Shown here one piece after another: positions 1-8,875 of a DNA stretch of 64,000 nt; positions within the stretch are counted from its first letter, which is position 1, and every line of letters starts with the position of its first letter. This DNA is from Oceanobacillus salinisoli (GTDB lineage Bacteria; Bacillota; Bacilli; Bacillales; Amphibacillaceae). Under the pieces are notes generated by a model. It searched no databases. It was not told the origin of the DNA and saw only the letters and a list, made by a program, of their open reading frames with translations. Made by a program: the position numbers and the translations under genes. Location of the stretch: the NCBI RefSeq assembly GCF_009733865.1, contig NZ_WOFB01000012.1, positions 1 to 64,000 of the forward strand, given 5' to 3'.

Positions 1-45
1 TTTTTTTGGATAGATACGGAACTTATATGCTTTGTTTACGATCAT
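1..45 (-). CDS. tnpB: TnpB (IS200/IS605 OrfB-type) endonuclease/transposase, N-terminal 15 codons only
   Basis: Reading leftwards from an ATG at 45, the translation begins MIVNKAYKFRIYPKK and runs off the window edge. The KAYKFRIYP motif is the characteristic start of TnpB proteins of IS200/IS605 and IS1341-type elements, the RNA-guided nuclease ancestors of Cas12. A GGGAGGTG ribosome binding site lies just upstream at 52-58. Only the first 15 residues are visible, so the RuvC-like and zinc-finger regions, intactness, and any omega-RNA beyond the 3' end cannot be judged. An associated tnpA is not seen on this side. Confidence 0.8.
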   Translation of the reverse strand, partial: MIVNKAYKFRIYPKK

Positions 46-159
46 TATTTTCACCTCCCATAAAGGAACATTTGTTCTCATTATACTATACTAGAGATAA
101 TATTGGAAGATGAAAAATGGCGTTCAGTCGGACAATTGATATAACTAAAACTATCCCTT

Positions 160-240
160 GTCCGAAGGCGATTCATCCCCTCCCTACTCATTGGACTAAA
201 GTCCTTCGCATTCCTTGAGGAAGGCGTATTCTCGCCTGAA
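160..240 (-). mobile_element. Structured upstream region of the tnpB element, possible left end
   Basis: The non-coding stretch between tnpB and fabF contains short inverted repeats: GGCG at 167 and 223 with CGCC at 233-236, and GGACT-AA-AGTCC at 193-204. Subterminal hairpins of this kind occur at IS200/IS605 ends. The exact boundary cannot be set without a second copy. The sequence differs from the ends of the A-F repeat family elsewhere in the window. Confidence 0.4.
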
Positions 241-308
241 AATGATAAAAGAAAGGATCCTGAAATACAAAAGATGAACAAATACGATTTACTAATAAGT
301 AACAAAAA

Positions 309-337
309 TTTCAATTTTCTTTAACAATAGTTATAAT
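309..337 (+). promoter_or_regulatory. Probable sigma-A promoter of fabF
   Basis: A perfect TATAAT at 332-337 is preceded, 17 bp upstream, by a weak -35 (TTTCAA at 309). It lies about 30 bp before the fabF start. No FapR-type operator is recognisable. Confidence 0.5.
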
Positions 338-369
338 AGAATCATATTAAATATTAGGAGAGAATTTTT

Positions 370-1611
370 GTGAAAAATAGAGTAGTAATTACCGGGCTGG
401 GGGCAGTTACACCATTGGGAAATGATGCATTTACAACTTGGGAAAATATCAAGGCAGGCAAGTCCGGAATTACAGAGTCTGCCTTCATGAATAAAGAAAA
501 AGTGGATGTGACCATTGCGGGAGAAGTGAAAAATTTTGTTGTTGCTGACTATATGGATAAAAAAGAAGCAAGGAGAATGGGGCGTTTTAGTCAATTTGCG
601 GTAGCGGCTAGCAAAATGGCAATAGAAGATGCTGGGATACAAGTAGGGCAAGATGCTGATCCGGAACGAGTTGGGGTTTGGATTGGATCCGGAATAGGTG
701 GACTGGGAGAGTTTGAGGAACAGTTTCAAAAGTTTTTAAATAAAGGACAGCGCAGAGTTAGCCCTTTTACGATTCCAATGTTTATTCCGGATATGGCGGC
801 TGGTCGTGTCTCCATTGAATTAGGGGCAAAGGCGATGAATAACTGCTCGGTTACAGCGTGTGCTTCAGGGACTAACTCGATTGGGGATGCTTTACGGGTG
901 ATACAAAATGGACAAGCTGATGTAATGATTGCTGGAGGTACGGAGGCATCCATAACAGAAATGACTGTTTCTGGCTTTTCTAATATGACTGCACTTAGTA
1001 AAAACCCAAACCCTGAACATGCAAGTCGCCCATTTGATAAACATAGAGATGGATTTGTAATCGCAGAAGGCTGTGGAATTCTTATTTTAGAAGGGTTGGA
1101 ACATGCCTTAGCCCGTGGTGCCAAAATATATGGGGAGCTAGCCGGTTACGGAGCAACTGGTGATGCGTACCATATTACCTCTCCTGCACCAGATGGTGAG
1201 GGTGCGCAGCGTTCAATGCGGGAAGCTCTTGAAGACGCTAGGGTATCTCCTGAACAGGTTGATTATATCAATGCCCATGGGACGTCAACCGCATATAATG
1301 ACCTGTATGAAACGAATGCAATAAAAAAGGTGTTTGGAACACATGCCTACCAGTTATCAGTCAGTTCAACCAAGTCCATGACAGGGCATATGTTAGGTGG
1401 AGCTGGAGCGGTTGAGGCGGTTGTTTCCGTATTGGCCATTAGTGATTCCATCATGCCACCTACGATTAACTATGAAACTCCGGATGAAGGTCTTGACTTG
1501 GATTATGTGCCAAACATTGCAAAAGAAAAGGAACTGAATGTCGTTTTATCCAACTCACTCGGGTTTGGTGGACACAATGCAACGATAGTCATTAAAAAGT
1601 TTGATAAGTAA
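370..1611 (+). CDS. fabF: Beta-ketoacyl-ACP synthase II (FabF family)
   Basis: Condensing enzyme that elongates acyl-ACP with malonyl-ACP in type II fatty acid synthesis in the cytoplasm. The 413 aa length equals Bacillus FabF. The thiolase-fold active site is complete: nucleophile Cys164 (TACASGTNS), His303 (NAHGTST) and His340 (STKSMTGH), plus the C-terminal GFGGHNA loop. The start is GTG at 370, preceded by ATTAGGAG. In Bacillus fabF normally follows fabH; here it stands alone beside a TnpB element, so it may be a second, relocated paralogue rather than the essential copy. That is inference. A short IS-like repeat begins exactly at its stop codon and separates it from the terminator at 1825. 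Confidence 0.93.
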   Translation: MKNRVVITGLGAVTPLGNDAFTTWENIKAGKSGITESAFMNKEKVDVTIAGEVKNFVVADYMDKKEARRMGRFSQFAVAASKMAIEDAGIQVGQDADPERVGVWIGSGIGGLGEFEEQFQKFLNKGQRRVSPFTIPMFIPDMAAGRVSIELGAKAMNNCSVTACASGTNSIGDALRVIQNGQADVMIAGGTEASITEMTVSGFSNMTALSKNPNPEHASRPFDKHRDGFVIAEGCGILILEGLEHALARGAKIYGELAGYGATGDAYHITSPAPDGEGAQRSMREALEDARVSPEQVDYINAHGTSTAYNDLYETNAIKKVFGTHAYQLSVSSTKSMTGHMLGGAGAVEAVVSVLAISDSIMPPTINYETPDEGLDLDYVPNIAKEKELNVVLSNSLGFGGHNATIVIKKFDK

Positions 1612-1763
1612 AGTGAATCTTCAATCAGTGGGGGGTTCTTCCCCCACTGATTGTTAGATGAACAAATCAGGAGTTTACTGGCTGCCCGTCCCCCACTTAT
1701 AATTCTCAAGGCATCTCGAATTCTTGAAGTGAGGGTTCTTACAGCCAGTTAATCACGTGATAA
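1611..1763 (+). mobile_element. Non-autonomous IS200/IS605-like element, copy A
   Basis: About 150 bp with a left-end hairpin (ATCAGTGGGGG ... CCCCCACTGAT, 1625-1652) and a right-end motif ending TTAATCACGTGATAA. No ORF. Five related copies occur at 11824 (B), 26403 (C), 55863 (D), 57820 (E) and 58039 (F). Intact copies start TAAAGTGAATC. Hairpins at both ends with no coding sequence match palindrome-associated elements mobilised by a TnpA in trans. This copy starts within the fabF stop codon. Confidence 0.7.
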
Positions 1764-1824
1764 ATCACCTTTTGGAAATTTAAGCAGCAAATTAGCAGGA
1801 TAATTAGTTAGTTACCAAGTAAAA

Positions 1825-1866
1825 ACACGCTTCAGATTTGACTGAAAATCTGAAGCGTGTTCTTTA
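1825..1866 (+). terminator. Rho-independent terminator downstream of fabF
   Basis: A perfect 15-bp stem (ACACGCTTCAGATTT with its complement at 1846-1860, loop GACTGA) is followed by TCTTT. It is separated from fabF by element copy A, so it is probably the original fabF terminator pushed away by the insertion. Confidence 0.8.
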
Positions 1867-1992
1867 ATAACTTCTTCTACTAAAACCCCTATAGTGCAAT
1901 AAGAGTGGAGCTTCTATTAGCTGGTTTAGTTGACTTTTGCATATACTTAATTTTTATTAAATATTTCTCTACTAATTTCAACATGGAACCCT

Positions 1993-2418
1993 TCATTGCT
2001 TCACTAACGCAGATAACTCCCCTTGAAAAACCTTTTCTTCCTTATCATTGAAAGTGGATAGCGATACGGTAACGATACCTTTACCATTTTTAATCGCTTT
2101 CTTATCCGTTACCTTAACAACAGTATGTAATTGATCACCTGGATATACGGGTTTCATAAATTTAATATGATTCATTCGTGATCCAGCTATGATCTCATCA
2201 CCATAGATACCTAGTTCAACCCAGAGCTTAAATGATATTGCCAGCGTGTGAATACCAGATGCAATGATTCCATTAAACATTCCTTGATTTGCCTTTTCCT
2301 CATCTAAATGCATATATTGAGGGTCAAATTCTCCAGCGAACCTCATTATATCCTCTTTTGTTACTGTAATGGACTTAGTTGTGAATACCTTTCCTATTAA
2401 AAATTCATTGAATTTCAT
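1993..2418 (-). CDS. MaoC-family (R)-specific enoyl-CoA hydratase / dehydratase
   Basis: A 141 aa single hot-dog-fold protein with the hydratase-2 signature FAGEFDPQYMHLDEEKA near residues 27-43, which carries the catalytic Asp and His of the MaoC family. Such enzymes reversibly hydrate trans-2-enoyl-CoA, linking beta-oxidation with hydroxyacyl intermediates. The ATG start at 2418 has AGAGGTG upstream. It is monocistronic and reads away from fabF. The exact substrate cannot be deduced; short hydratases of this type also act in polyhydroxyalkanoate supply, but no pha gene is in the window. Confidence 0.85.
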   Translation of the reverse strand: MKFNEFLIGKVFTTKSITVTKEDIMRFAGEFDPQYMHLDEEKANQGMFNGIIASGIHTLAISFKLWVELGIYGDEIIAGSRMNHIKFMKPVYPGDQLHTVVKVTDKKAIKNGKGIVTVSLSTFNDKEEKVFQGELSALVKQ

Positions 2419-2581
2419 AAAACACCTCTATTTCAACTGTTGTTTCAGTTCATATTAGTATATCGTTCATTATTCAACAAGTTTAAGGTAGGGGTTAAGT
2501 ATTCTTATAATAAGCTACTTCTATAGTCATAAGACCATCACATGAAGATCTCATTGTTGAATTGTTACACAAACGAAATCA

Positions 2582-3127
2582 TTAGCTTAATAATCCTTCT
2601 ACTCTTTCCTTCACTTCAAGCGGTAAAGACTGTTTCAGTGCTTTTTCTAACAATTGTGGATATGCTACTCCATTAGTTCTTAAATAGCTTTCAATAAGCA
2701 ACGCTTTTTCTTGTTTGTTTGGAATTAACCAATATAGGATATACCAATCTTCGAGCGAACATAAAGGGATACCCACTCCATTTATTTTTTTATAGGCTGC
2801 AATGGATTCCTGTTGAAGTGATATTTTATAAATCCCTTCTTCATGTTGTATTGCAAATCCACCCATGACATCAATATCAGTACCATTAATTCTATATTTG
2901 GAGAAATTCATTGTACGAAAAGGGTCAGAGCTTAATGCTTCTTTCGGTTTCCCAATGGATAACATTATTTCATTCAAATTAGTCGCATTTGTTTCATCTA
3001 CCAAAATATCTATATCATTAGGTTTATCAATTATTTTATAAAAACTAAGTAGAAGTGAACCACCAACTCCCCAAGTTATATGCTTGTTACTTAATCTGTC
3101 ACCGATAAATGATAATGTATTTAGCAT
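2582..3127 (-). CDS. Nucleotidyltransferase-fold protein, function unknown
   Basis: A 181 aa protein whose N-terminal part carries the minimal nucleotidyltransferase signature: GVGGSLLL near residue 20, followed by NDIDILVDE near residue 40, that is, GGS then D-x-D. This fold occurs in AbiEii-type toxins, antibiotic adenylyltransferases and uncharacterised relatives; the C-terminal part is helical. The frame is open from a GTG at 3148, but AGGAG lies 7 nt before the ATG at 3127, so that start is chosen. No antitoxin partner is adjacent. The substrate is unknown. Confidence 0.65.
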   Translation of the reverse strand: MLNTLSFIGDRLSNKHITWGVGGSLLLSFYKIIDKPNDIDILVDETNATNLNEIMLSIGKPKEALSSDPFRTMNFSKYRINGTDIDVMGGFAIQHEEGIYKISLQQESIAAYKKINGVGIPLCSLEDWYILYWLIPNKQEKALLIESYLRTNGVAYPQLLEKALKQSLPLEVKERVEGLLS

Positions 3128-3239
3128 ATTAATTCTCCTGACATTCACGGTTATTGTTACTTTTCCTTATTATCTCCATACTGTTTTCACTACGTAAAGC
3201 TAATATACTATCAGTTCTTTGATTCCTTGTTTATGAGTT

Positions 3240-3386
3240 TCAAGCTGTGACAATCATAAAGACACTAGTATCCTCAGTATTTAGTCCTATTTGAATCACT
3301 TTTCCTTCCATATCCGAGTAATTTATGCCTTCAGCAAACCTGACACTTAATCCAAATACTGGATTATTATCTTTTAATTTCTTACT
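3240..3386 (-). pseudogene. Decayed gene fragment, unrecognised
   Basis: An open frame of 48 codons (SKKLKDNNPVFGLSVRFAEG..., ending SVFMIVTA) is bounded upstream by a stop and has no start codon or ribosome binding site. Its composition is protein-like and it lies between two genes on the same strand, so it may be the C-terminal remnant of a lost gene. The family was not recognised. Confidence 0.35.
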
Positions 3387-3434
3387 TCATACACCACCAA
3401 TTATCGGTTGTCATCTGGTGTGTTCCCTACCCCA

Positions 3435-3791
3435 CTATTCCCAATAACAAACCTGTAACCGGTTTTCATCTAAATCGTATAAATCAAGAAACTGATTGAT
3501 TCCGTCATTTTGAATATCGCTTGTTTTTACTTTGTACTTTTGGAGTTTTTTATACGCCTCTTCAATATTTCTTGTGTAAAATATCGGGTATACTTGATTC
3601 CGCTTCGAAGCATGGTTTACTGTCTCTTTTTCTAGGGTTAATGGAATTTCACTGCTTCCCACACCTAAGATAAGATAATTGTCCCCTTTGAAAATCTCCT
3701 TAAAACCTAATACTTCCTGATACCACTTACTTGATTGTTCAATATTACTCACTTTAAGACAAATCGTATCAATTCGGTCAATCAGACTCAT
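3435..3791 (-). CDS. VOC-superfamily protein (glyoxalase / bleomycin-resistance fold)
   Basis: A 118 aa protein with the vicinal-oxygen-chelate pattern: an N-terminal beta-alpha unit (DTICLKVSNIEQSSKWYQE, then VLGFKE) and a second module ending in DLDENRLQVCYWE, where the Glu could be a metal ligand. Members range from glyoxalases to antibiotic-binding proteins; the substrate cannot be assigned. The frame opens at a TTG (3806), but GGAG is 9 nt ahead of the ATG at 3791, which is the likely start. No co-transcribed partner is evident. Confidence 0.75.
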   Translation of the reverse strand: MSLIDRIDTICLKVSNIEQSSKWYQEVLGFKEIFKGDNYLILGVGSSEIPLTLEKETVNHASKRNQVYPIFYTRNIEEAYKKLQKYKVKTSDIQNDGINQFLDLYDLDENRLQVCYWE

Positions 3792-4367
3792 TATCCGATT
3801 CTCCAATCCTTTTGTAGTGTTGTAATTTTAAAAAAATTGAGGGCATTAAAGTCTACAATGTTCACAATTTTGGTCAGCGTAAGATAGAAGCTTTAATTAG
3901 CGAAAAGAAGTATGTTTATTTCCGAATCCGCTTATGCTCAAGCTATGTATCCAGTGTTGTTATCATACTAATCTGTTTAAACATTGCTAACAGGGATATA
4001 GCGTTTTTCAGATAAGTAAGTCCAAAACCTTCTTATTTGTAAAGGTGCGACTAAGGCAATAGCCTAAAAACCTGGCAAGCACCAAGTTTTCTCATAACCT
4101 GTATTAACGATAATATGATAATACTCTCTTGATAAATTAGTAATATATTCGCTTTTTATTGTAAAAACCCTTTTAATTTATTGGATAAATTTACTGAAAA
4201 ATTTATTTTCATAGAATATGATTAAAATAGATATTCTGCTTCTATTATGTTCTAGGTGTACATAAACTGATAGGAAAAATCGCATTATGTTATGATAATT
4301 TTATCACGTAATTAACTGAAGGTAACCCCTCTATTTAATTAATATGAAAGATATGGAGAAGTGATAT
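3792..4367. other. Gene-free interval with one dispersed-repeat fragment
   Basis: No convincing ORF in 576 bp. At 4041-4094 a short palindromic stretch (CTAAGGCAATAGCCTAAAAA) ending in AAGTTTTCT resembles 19785-19838, so it belongs to a dispersed family. The last 200 bp are very A+T-rich and presumably carry the promoter of the glycosyltransferase remnant that follows. Confidence 0.5.
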
Positions 4368-5177
4368 ATGAATATCCTGGTTACACTGAATTTAAACTAT
4401 ATAAACCCTCTCAAAGTAATGCTGAAATCACTGTTTGAGAATAATCCAAAGGAAGATTTTTGCATTTATGTCATGCATTCCTCCCTTAATAAGAATGAAC
4501 GTACTAAGTTAGAGGAGTATGTTCATCAAAATGGGCATCAGCTTTCGGTTATAACGATTAGCGATGACTATTTCTCCGATGCTCCCGTTATTAAACATTA
4601 TTCCAAAGAGATGTATTATCGTTTGTTGGCATTTAAATTTTTGCCGGAAGAGTTGGATCGTATATTGTACCTCGATCCTGACATACTCGTCATTAACGAG
4701 ATAAATGCGTTGTATGAGATGGATTTAACGGGTTACTTATATGCAGCAGCTTACCATGGTAGGGCATCTGTTAAGGAGATAAACAAACTGCGGTTAAAAT
4801 CTTATGACATTGAAGCATACTACAATTCCGGTGTCTTATTAATGAATTTACAAAGATAGCGTGAAAAGATAAAGGAACAGGATATCTATGATTTTGTGAA
4901 GAAAAATAAGAAGCGGCTTATTCTTCCTGATCAGGATATTATTAATGGACTATACTCTAAAGCGATTAAAGACATTGATGAATTAATCTATAATTTTGAT
5001 GCTAGATTTTATTACTATTATAAATTAACGAACAAAATGAAGGTAGACATGGATTTTGTTATTAACCATACAGCCATCATTCATTTCTGTGGTAAGAAGA
5101 AACCATGGTTAGAAAATTATACTGGCAAATTCCATTCCCTTTATAAGCATTATGAGAAATTGGCAAATAAACTATAA
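4368..5177 (+). pseudogene. Family 8 glycosyltransferase interrupted by one in-frame amber codon
   Basis: Two reading frames join in the same phase across a single TAG at 4857-4859. The full product would be about 269 aa, the usual size for GT8 enzymes that transfer galactose or glucose from nucleotide sugars to cell-surface polymers. The first part carries the metal-binding D-x-D in ILYLDPDILV (near residue 105) and YNSGVLLMNLQ; the second carries LPDQDIING and the C-terminal HFCGKKKPW. The stop sits where GT8 proteins usually have Trp in an NL..WR motif, so TGG to TAG is the simplest explanation. It could be a pseudogene, a sequencing error or a suppressed codon. Confidence 0.85.
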
Positions 5178-5312
5178 TTATGGGAAATGACCTCCAAATG
5201 TGGGAAAAGTGCGGGAAATATTATTTGTAAGTTAAAAATTAAAAAAATGATACAAACTCACCTTCTCCATGATAAAATTAAAGTATAGTAGTATCTAAGA
5301 AGGTGAGAAACA

Positions 5313-5924
5313 ATGAAGCTATGGATGAGAAAAATAGCGGTAGTACTTATTACTATTGCTACTATGGGGATGTATACACCTACAGCATTACTAGAGGTTA
5401 ATGCTGATGAGGCCGAAGATAGTCTTTCCAAATCCGATTTAAATGAAAATACTTCCAATCCAGAGATGAGCATACATCAAGAAGTAAACATGGACTTGCC
5501 TCTGGATGATACGGTTGATTATAAAGAATATGTCATTAAAGAGATAACGGAAAAAGCAAAAGAACAAACGATGATGAAGTTTGGTCCAAGAATAGTTGGA
5601 CAGGTAGAAGATGAATTTACAGAAACGATCCTACCAGCAATGGAAACAGTCATTGAATCCATTATAGAAAATGCTGGAGATGAATATACTAGTTATGGAA
5701 TAACGGAAAAACCTACAAAAGGATATGGAGAAAGAATATTCCATGTCTACGATAATAATAATGGACAGGATGTTGCCAGATTTCATGTCAGACGTGATAA
5801 TCGTCCGCTGGAAGGGTATTATTTTAATTTCCATTATCATTTAAGTAAAGATGGATTCAAGGAGCATCATGAAATTGGCGAAATTTATTGGGATAAAAAT
5901 ACTCCGCCAAAATGGATGGCATAA
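5313..5924 (+). CDS. ypjP: YpjP-like secreted protein
   Basis: A 203 aa protein matching the Bacillus YpjP family in length and order of motifs: MKLWMRKIAVVL signal sequence (residues 1-32), an acidic variable spacer, KFGPRIVGQVEDEF, and the conserved C-terminal block FHVRRDNRP...YYFNFHYH...HHEIGEIYWDKNTPPKWM. The family is exported and its biochemical role is unknown. AAGGTGAG precedes the ATG. In B. subtilis ypjP sits near thymidylate synthase and dihydrofolate reductase genes; here the neighbours differ. Confidence 0.85.
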   Translation: MKLWMRKIAVVLITIATMGMYTPTALLEVNADEAEDSLSKSDLNENTSNPEMSIHQEVNMDLPLDDTVDYKEYVIKEITEKAKEQTMMKFGPRIVGQVEDEFTETILPAMETVIESIIENAGDEYTSYGITEKPTKGYGERIFHVYDNNNGQDVARFHVRRDNRPLEGYYFNFHYHLSKDGFKEHHEIGEIYWDKNTPPKWMA

Positions 5925-5941
5925 ATAGGTAATCAATATAT

Positions 5942-5972
5942 AAGGATCCTTGGTAAACAGGGATTCTTTTCT
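5942..5972 (+). terminator. Probable terminator of ypjP
   Basis: The 8-bp stem AAGGATCC / GGATTCTT (one G-U pair) with a loop of about 10 nt is followed by TTTTCT. Confidence 0.5.
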
Positions 5973-6111
5973 GTATGATGTGAATCTGGAATAATGTATA
6001 TGGAAAGCGGACGAAAAGGGAAGAAGGTTGGAAGAGTTATTTGAGGAAGCAGTTAATTTACTAGTGAAATGCAAATAGGTTAGAATATAAATCAAATGAT
6101 CATGGAGGTAG

Positions 6112-6414
6112 ATGAAAGTGAAAGAGATATCGGCTAAAGAATTACAGACGAAATTGGAAAAAGGCGAAGAATTAAATATTGTAGATGTTCGTGAAGATGA
6201 TGAGGTGGCACAGGGAATCATTCCAGGTGCAAAGCATATTCGATTAAGTGAAGTACCGGAGCGCATTAACGAATTGGAAAAGGATAAGCATTATTACATG
6301 GTATGTCGCTCTGGTGCTCGAAGCGGCAGGGCGACTGAATTCCTTAAAGAACAAGGATATGATGCAACCAACATGGCAGGCGGCATGCTAGCATGGGAAG
6401 GCGACGTAGAATAG
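6112..6414 (+). CDS. Single-domain rhodanese-like protein
   Basis: A 100 aa protein made of one rhodanese domain: VDVREDDEVAQGIIPGAKHIRLSEV (family CH2A-like motif) and the active-site loop MVCRSGARSGRA with catalytic Cys near residue 65. It probably carries sulfur as a persulfide in the cytoplasm, like small Bacillus rhodaneses of the YtwF type. GGAGG at 6104-6108 is only 3 nt from the ATG at 6112 but 9 nt from an in-frame GTG at 6118, so translation may begin at 6118. A terminator follows at 6541. Confidence 0.85.
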   Translation: MKVKEISAKELQTKLEKGEELNIVDVREDDEVAQGIIPGAKHIRLSEVPERINELEKDKHYYMVCRSGARSGRATEFLKEQGYDATNMAGGMLAWEGDVE

Positions 6415-6540
6415 AATAAGTAAAAAATTAGGATGTTCCTTTTTCAGGTAAGTGTTCCGATAACGTGGAGAAAATCCAAAAAACAGTTTAGATAATATAC
6501 AATTAGCAATGCAATTAATAATATAAACAGCACATCAAAA

Positions 6541-6575
6541 AAGCTTGAGGTAATTTTATACCTCAAGTTTTTTGA
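6541..6575 (+). terminator. Rho-independent terminator
   Basis: CTTGAGGTA and TACCTCAAG form a 9-bp stem around ATTTTA, followed by six T. The rest of the 305-bp gap (6415-6720) shows nothing recognisable. Confidence 0.8.
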
Positions 6576-6720
6576 TTTTAATGTGTATGTTGCTTGTTTA
6601 ATTAAAGCTACCCGTTAATTTAAGTGTAGTCTTTCACAAATACTTTTACTGTAATATATAAAATTATTTCAAAATGATTCTTTATCTGTCATAGGTATCG
6701 TTTTGGGTTTCTCTCCTTGC

Positions 6721-7086
6721 TTATAAGGCACCAACCTTTCCGTCTGATTCGTAAACATATGCTTGAATCCATGTGTAATTTTCAGGTGTATTTTGTAAAA
6801 CATACCCCATTTCCAAAATAGGTTCATTTAAAAAAGGGGTTAGATCAATTCCACCTTTTTGTTTAATATCGTTTAAATATTCTTTATACAAAGACATTTC
6901 ATTTACTTTTTCATGAGGAATGTAATCATAATAATTGTATGAATGGTTCTCCTTGATTTCCCAACCATACGAAGATAAAAATTCTGAATGCTCCTTGGGA
7001 ATAGGAATTTCTGATTGTTCTAAATGTTTATCCTGACAACCTAAAAGGATAGAAAATAAAAATGGAGCCATTAAAATTTTTTTCAT
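6721..7086 (-). CDS. Small putative lipoprotein, unknown function
   Basis: A 121 aa protein with a short signal peptide and lipobox (MKKILMAPFLFSILLGC; lipidated Cys17), so it is likely anchored on the outer face of the membrane. The mature part is acidic and aromatic with no recognised domain. A good AGGGGAA site precedes the ATG. It is encoded alone between a rhodanese gene and a LysE exporter. The C-terminus (YESDGKVGAL) is abrupt, so a 3' truncation is possible. Confidence 0.7.
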   Translation of the reverse strand: MKKILMAPFLFSILLGCQDKHLEQSEIPIPKEHSEFLSSYGWEIKENHSYNYYDYIPHEKVNEMSLYKEYLNDIKQKGGIDLTPFLNEPILEMGYVLQNTPENYTWIQAYVYESDGKVGAL

Positions 7087-7175
7087 ATCACATTCCCCTT
7101 CCCTAAACAGTATTTCACCAAAAAAACCAATATATTTCCTTCTTAAAGTAATGTACTCGCGTTAGTTGAATAAGT

Positions 7176-7811
7176 CTATGATGCTTTTGTCTGAAATAAC
7201 TTTATTTCTAACCCTATAAAAATGATACCTGTTATTTTATTCAATATTAGTTCTGCTTTTGGATTATTTCTCAATTTATTAGTTGTCAATGAAGCAAATA
7301 TAGAAACCAACAAACACCATGCCGTACTGGTTAAAACAAAAGAAAGCCCTAATATAATAAATGGTAAAGGACCATAAGTATTATCCCCTGAAATGAACTG
7401 AGGTAGAAAGGATATAAAAAACAGTGCAACCTTTGGATTCGTAACATTGGTGAGAAAACCTTGTATATATATCTTTTTAAGAGGCAGATTGTTTGTATTC
7501 GAAAGTTGTACATTGGATGATTTCTGTATGAACATTCGTATACCAAGATAAATCAAATATCCTGCACCTATTAACTTAATTAAAGTAAATAATAAAGCTG
7601 ATGTTGTAAGAATGACAGATAAACCAACAGCGGCCATAAAGGTATGGACTAATGCCCCTGTGGAAATGCCAAGGACGGAATAAATTCCCGCCTTCTTGCC
7701 TTGAGATACACTTCTATTAACAATATACATTGTATCTGTCCCTGGGGTAATATTCATTAGTAATGATGTTAATAAAAAAAGCCCGTAACTTGTTATTCCA
7801 ACCAAAAGCAT
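7176..7811 (-). CDS. LysE/RhtB-family amino acid exporter
   Basis: A 211 aa membrane protein with about six hydrophobic segments and the family hallmark near the N-terminus, TPGTDTMYIVNRSVSQGKKAG, followed by GISTGALVHT. Members export amino acids such as lysine, homoserine or leucine; the substrate is not predictable. GGAG is only 3 nt from the ATG at 7811 and 9 nt from the TTG two codons on, so initiation may be at 7805. The gene is monocistronic. Confidence 0.88.
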   Translation of the reverse strand: MLLVGITSYGLFLLTSLLMNITPGTDTMYIVNRSVSQGKKAGIYSVLGISTGALVHTFMAAVGLSVILTTSALLFTLIKLIGAGYLIYLGIRMFIQKSSNVQLSNTNNLPLKKIYIQGFLTNVTNPKVALFFISFLPQFISGDNTYGPLPFIILGLSFVLTSTAWCLLVSIFASLTTNKLRNNPKAELILNKITGIIFIGLEIKLFQTKAS

Positions 7812-7968
7812 ACACTCCAGTCTGATTTTTATTTAATCAAATTTTATCATACTTATTAAACATTCCTGTTAGTAAGTTAACGAACTTAATATTCAAAATA
7901 TTTGACTATATTATACATAATGAGTCCATTCTTTGATTTTTCTCAATATAGTTGTCCATAACAACTAA

Positions 7969-8006
7969 AATAGCAACGGGACAATATCCATTGTCCCGTT
8001 GCTATT
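7969..8006 (-). terminator. Strong hairpin terminating the sirtuin transcript
   Basis: A perfect 17-bp inverted repeat (AATAGCAACGGGACAAT and complement, loop ATCC) sits 40 bp beyond the sirtuin stop and is followed by TTTT on the minus strand. Confidence 0.75.
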
Positions 8007-8049
8007 AAGATTGCTAATTTCTACTATTTTGAGCCTGTTTTCCTTTATA

Positions 8050-8766
8050 TCATTGATGCATCCCCTCATCCAGTTCTTGCAGCAACTCCCCTATTTTCTT
8101 ATGATGAATCACTTTATCCGCATAAAAGTCCATTTGTGTTTGTTCCTGATTAACAATAACTAGTTTCGCACCATTTTCTTTAGCAATCAGTGGAAACTGG
8201 TTTGCTGGTGTCACACTCAGAGAGGATCCCAGTACAATAAATAAATCAGCTTTCTCCGTTTCCTTTAAAGCAAATTGAAAAACATCCTGTGGCAAGGATT
8301 CGCCGAAAAGTACGACATTTGGACGTAAAACACCACCACAGCTGCAATGGTATGCTTTGTTTATATACTCTTCACTGTCATATTCCTTCCCACAGGTTTG
8401 ACAATGCAATTTTTGTAAGGTGCCGTGCAGCTCAGCTACTTTCTCACTCCCCGCCTGTTGATGAAAACCGTCTACATTTTGGGTAATGATCGCCTTTACA
8501 CTCCCCTTTTTCTCCCAATCGGCAAGAATATGATGCCCCTTGTGTGGTTTGAATTCCTTTACCCCAAGAACACGTTCTCGGTAAAAGGAAATAAACGCTT
8601 CTACGTTATTATTAAGTGCTTCGGTACTCGCGATTTTACTGGGGTCCTTTTTCTGCCAAAGTCCTTGATTGGATGACCGGAAATCGGGAAGTCCACTCTC
8701 CGTTGACATACCAGCACCAGTAAAAATGACAATATAATTAGCATTTTCGATCCATTCTTTAAGCAT
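8050..8766 (-). CDS. Sir2-family NAD-dependent protein deacylase
   Basis: Removes acyl groups from protein lysines using NAD+, releasing nicotinamide and O-acyl-ADP-ribose. The 238 aa product has the sirtuin core: GAGMSTESGLPDFRS (NAD binding), TQNVDGFHQQAG, catalytic His in ELHGTL, a zinc module C-x2-C ... C-x-C (LHCQTCG / YHCSCGG), and GSSLSVTPA. An ATG at 8790 is in frame, but GGAGGG lies 7 nt before the ATG at 8766, which also matches the usual family N-terminus. It is the counterpart of B. subtilis SrtN and E. coli CobB. Confidence 0.92.
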   Translation of the reverse strand: MLKEWIENANYIVIFTGAGMSTESGLPDFRSSNQGLWQKKDPSKIASTEALNNNVEAFISFYRERVLGVKEFKPHKGHHILADWEKKGSVKAIITQNVDGFHQQAGSEKVAELHGTLQKLHCQTCGKEYDSEEYINKAYHCSCGGVLRPNVVLFGESLPQDVFQFALKETEKADLFIVLGSSLSVTPANQFPLIAKENGAKLVIVNQEQTQMDFYADKVIHHKKIGELLQELDEGMHQ

Positions 8767-8833
8767 CAGACTCCCTCCAATACTTTTCATTATTTCTTAT
8801 TATATCGCTCTTATCCGTAAACAGCTAATATAA

Positions 8834-8862
8834 TTGACATGTAAAATAGGATGTGTTATTAC
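8834..8862 (+). promoter_or_regulatory. Sigma-A promoter of htpG
   Basis: TTGACA at 8834-8839 and TATTAC at 8857-8862 with a 17-bp spacer, about 65 bp before the htpG start and just upstream of a CIRCE-like operator. Confidence 0.6.
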
Positions 8863-8875
8863 AAATTATAGGGAA

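Noticed and set aside
2582-3806. Toxin-antitoxin pair (nucleotidyltransferase plus VOC protein)
   Set aside because: The two genes are 300 bp apart, separated by a decayed fragment, and the second is not an antitoxin family.
5998-6078. Short ORF between ypjP and the rhodanese gene
   Set aside because: About 24 codons without a proper start or ribosome binding site, and no recognisable family.
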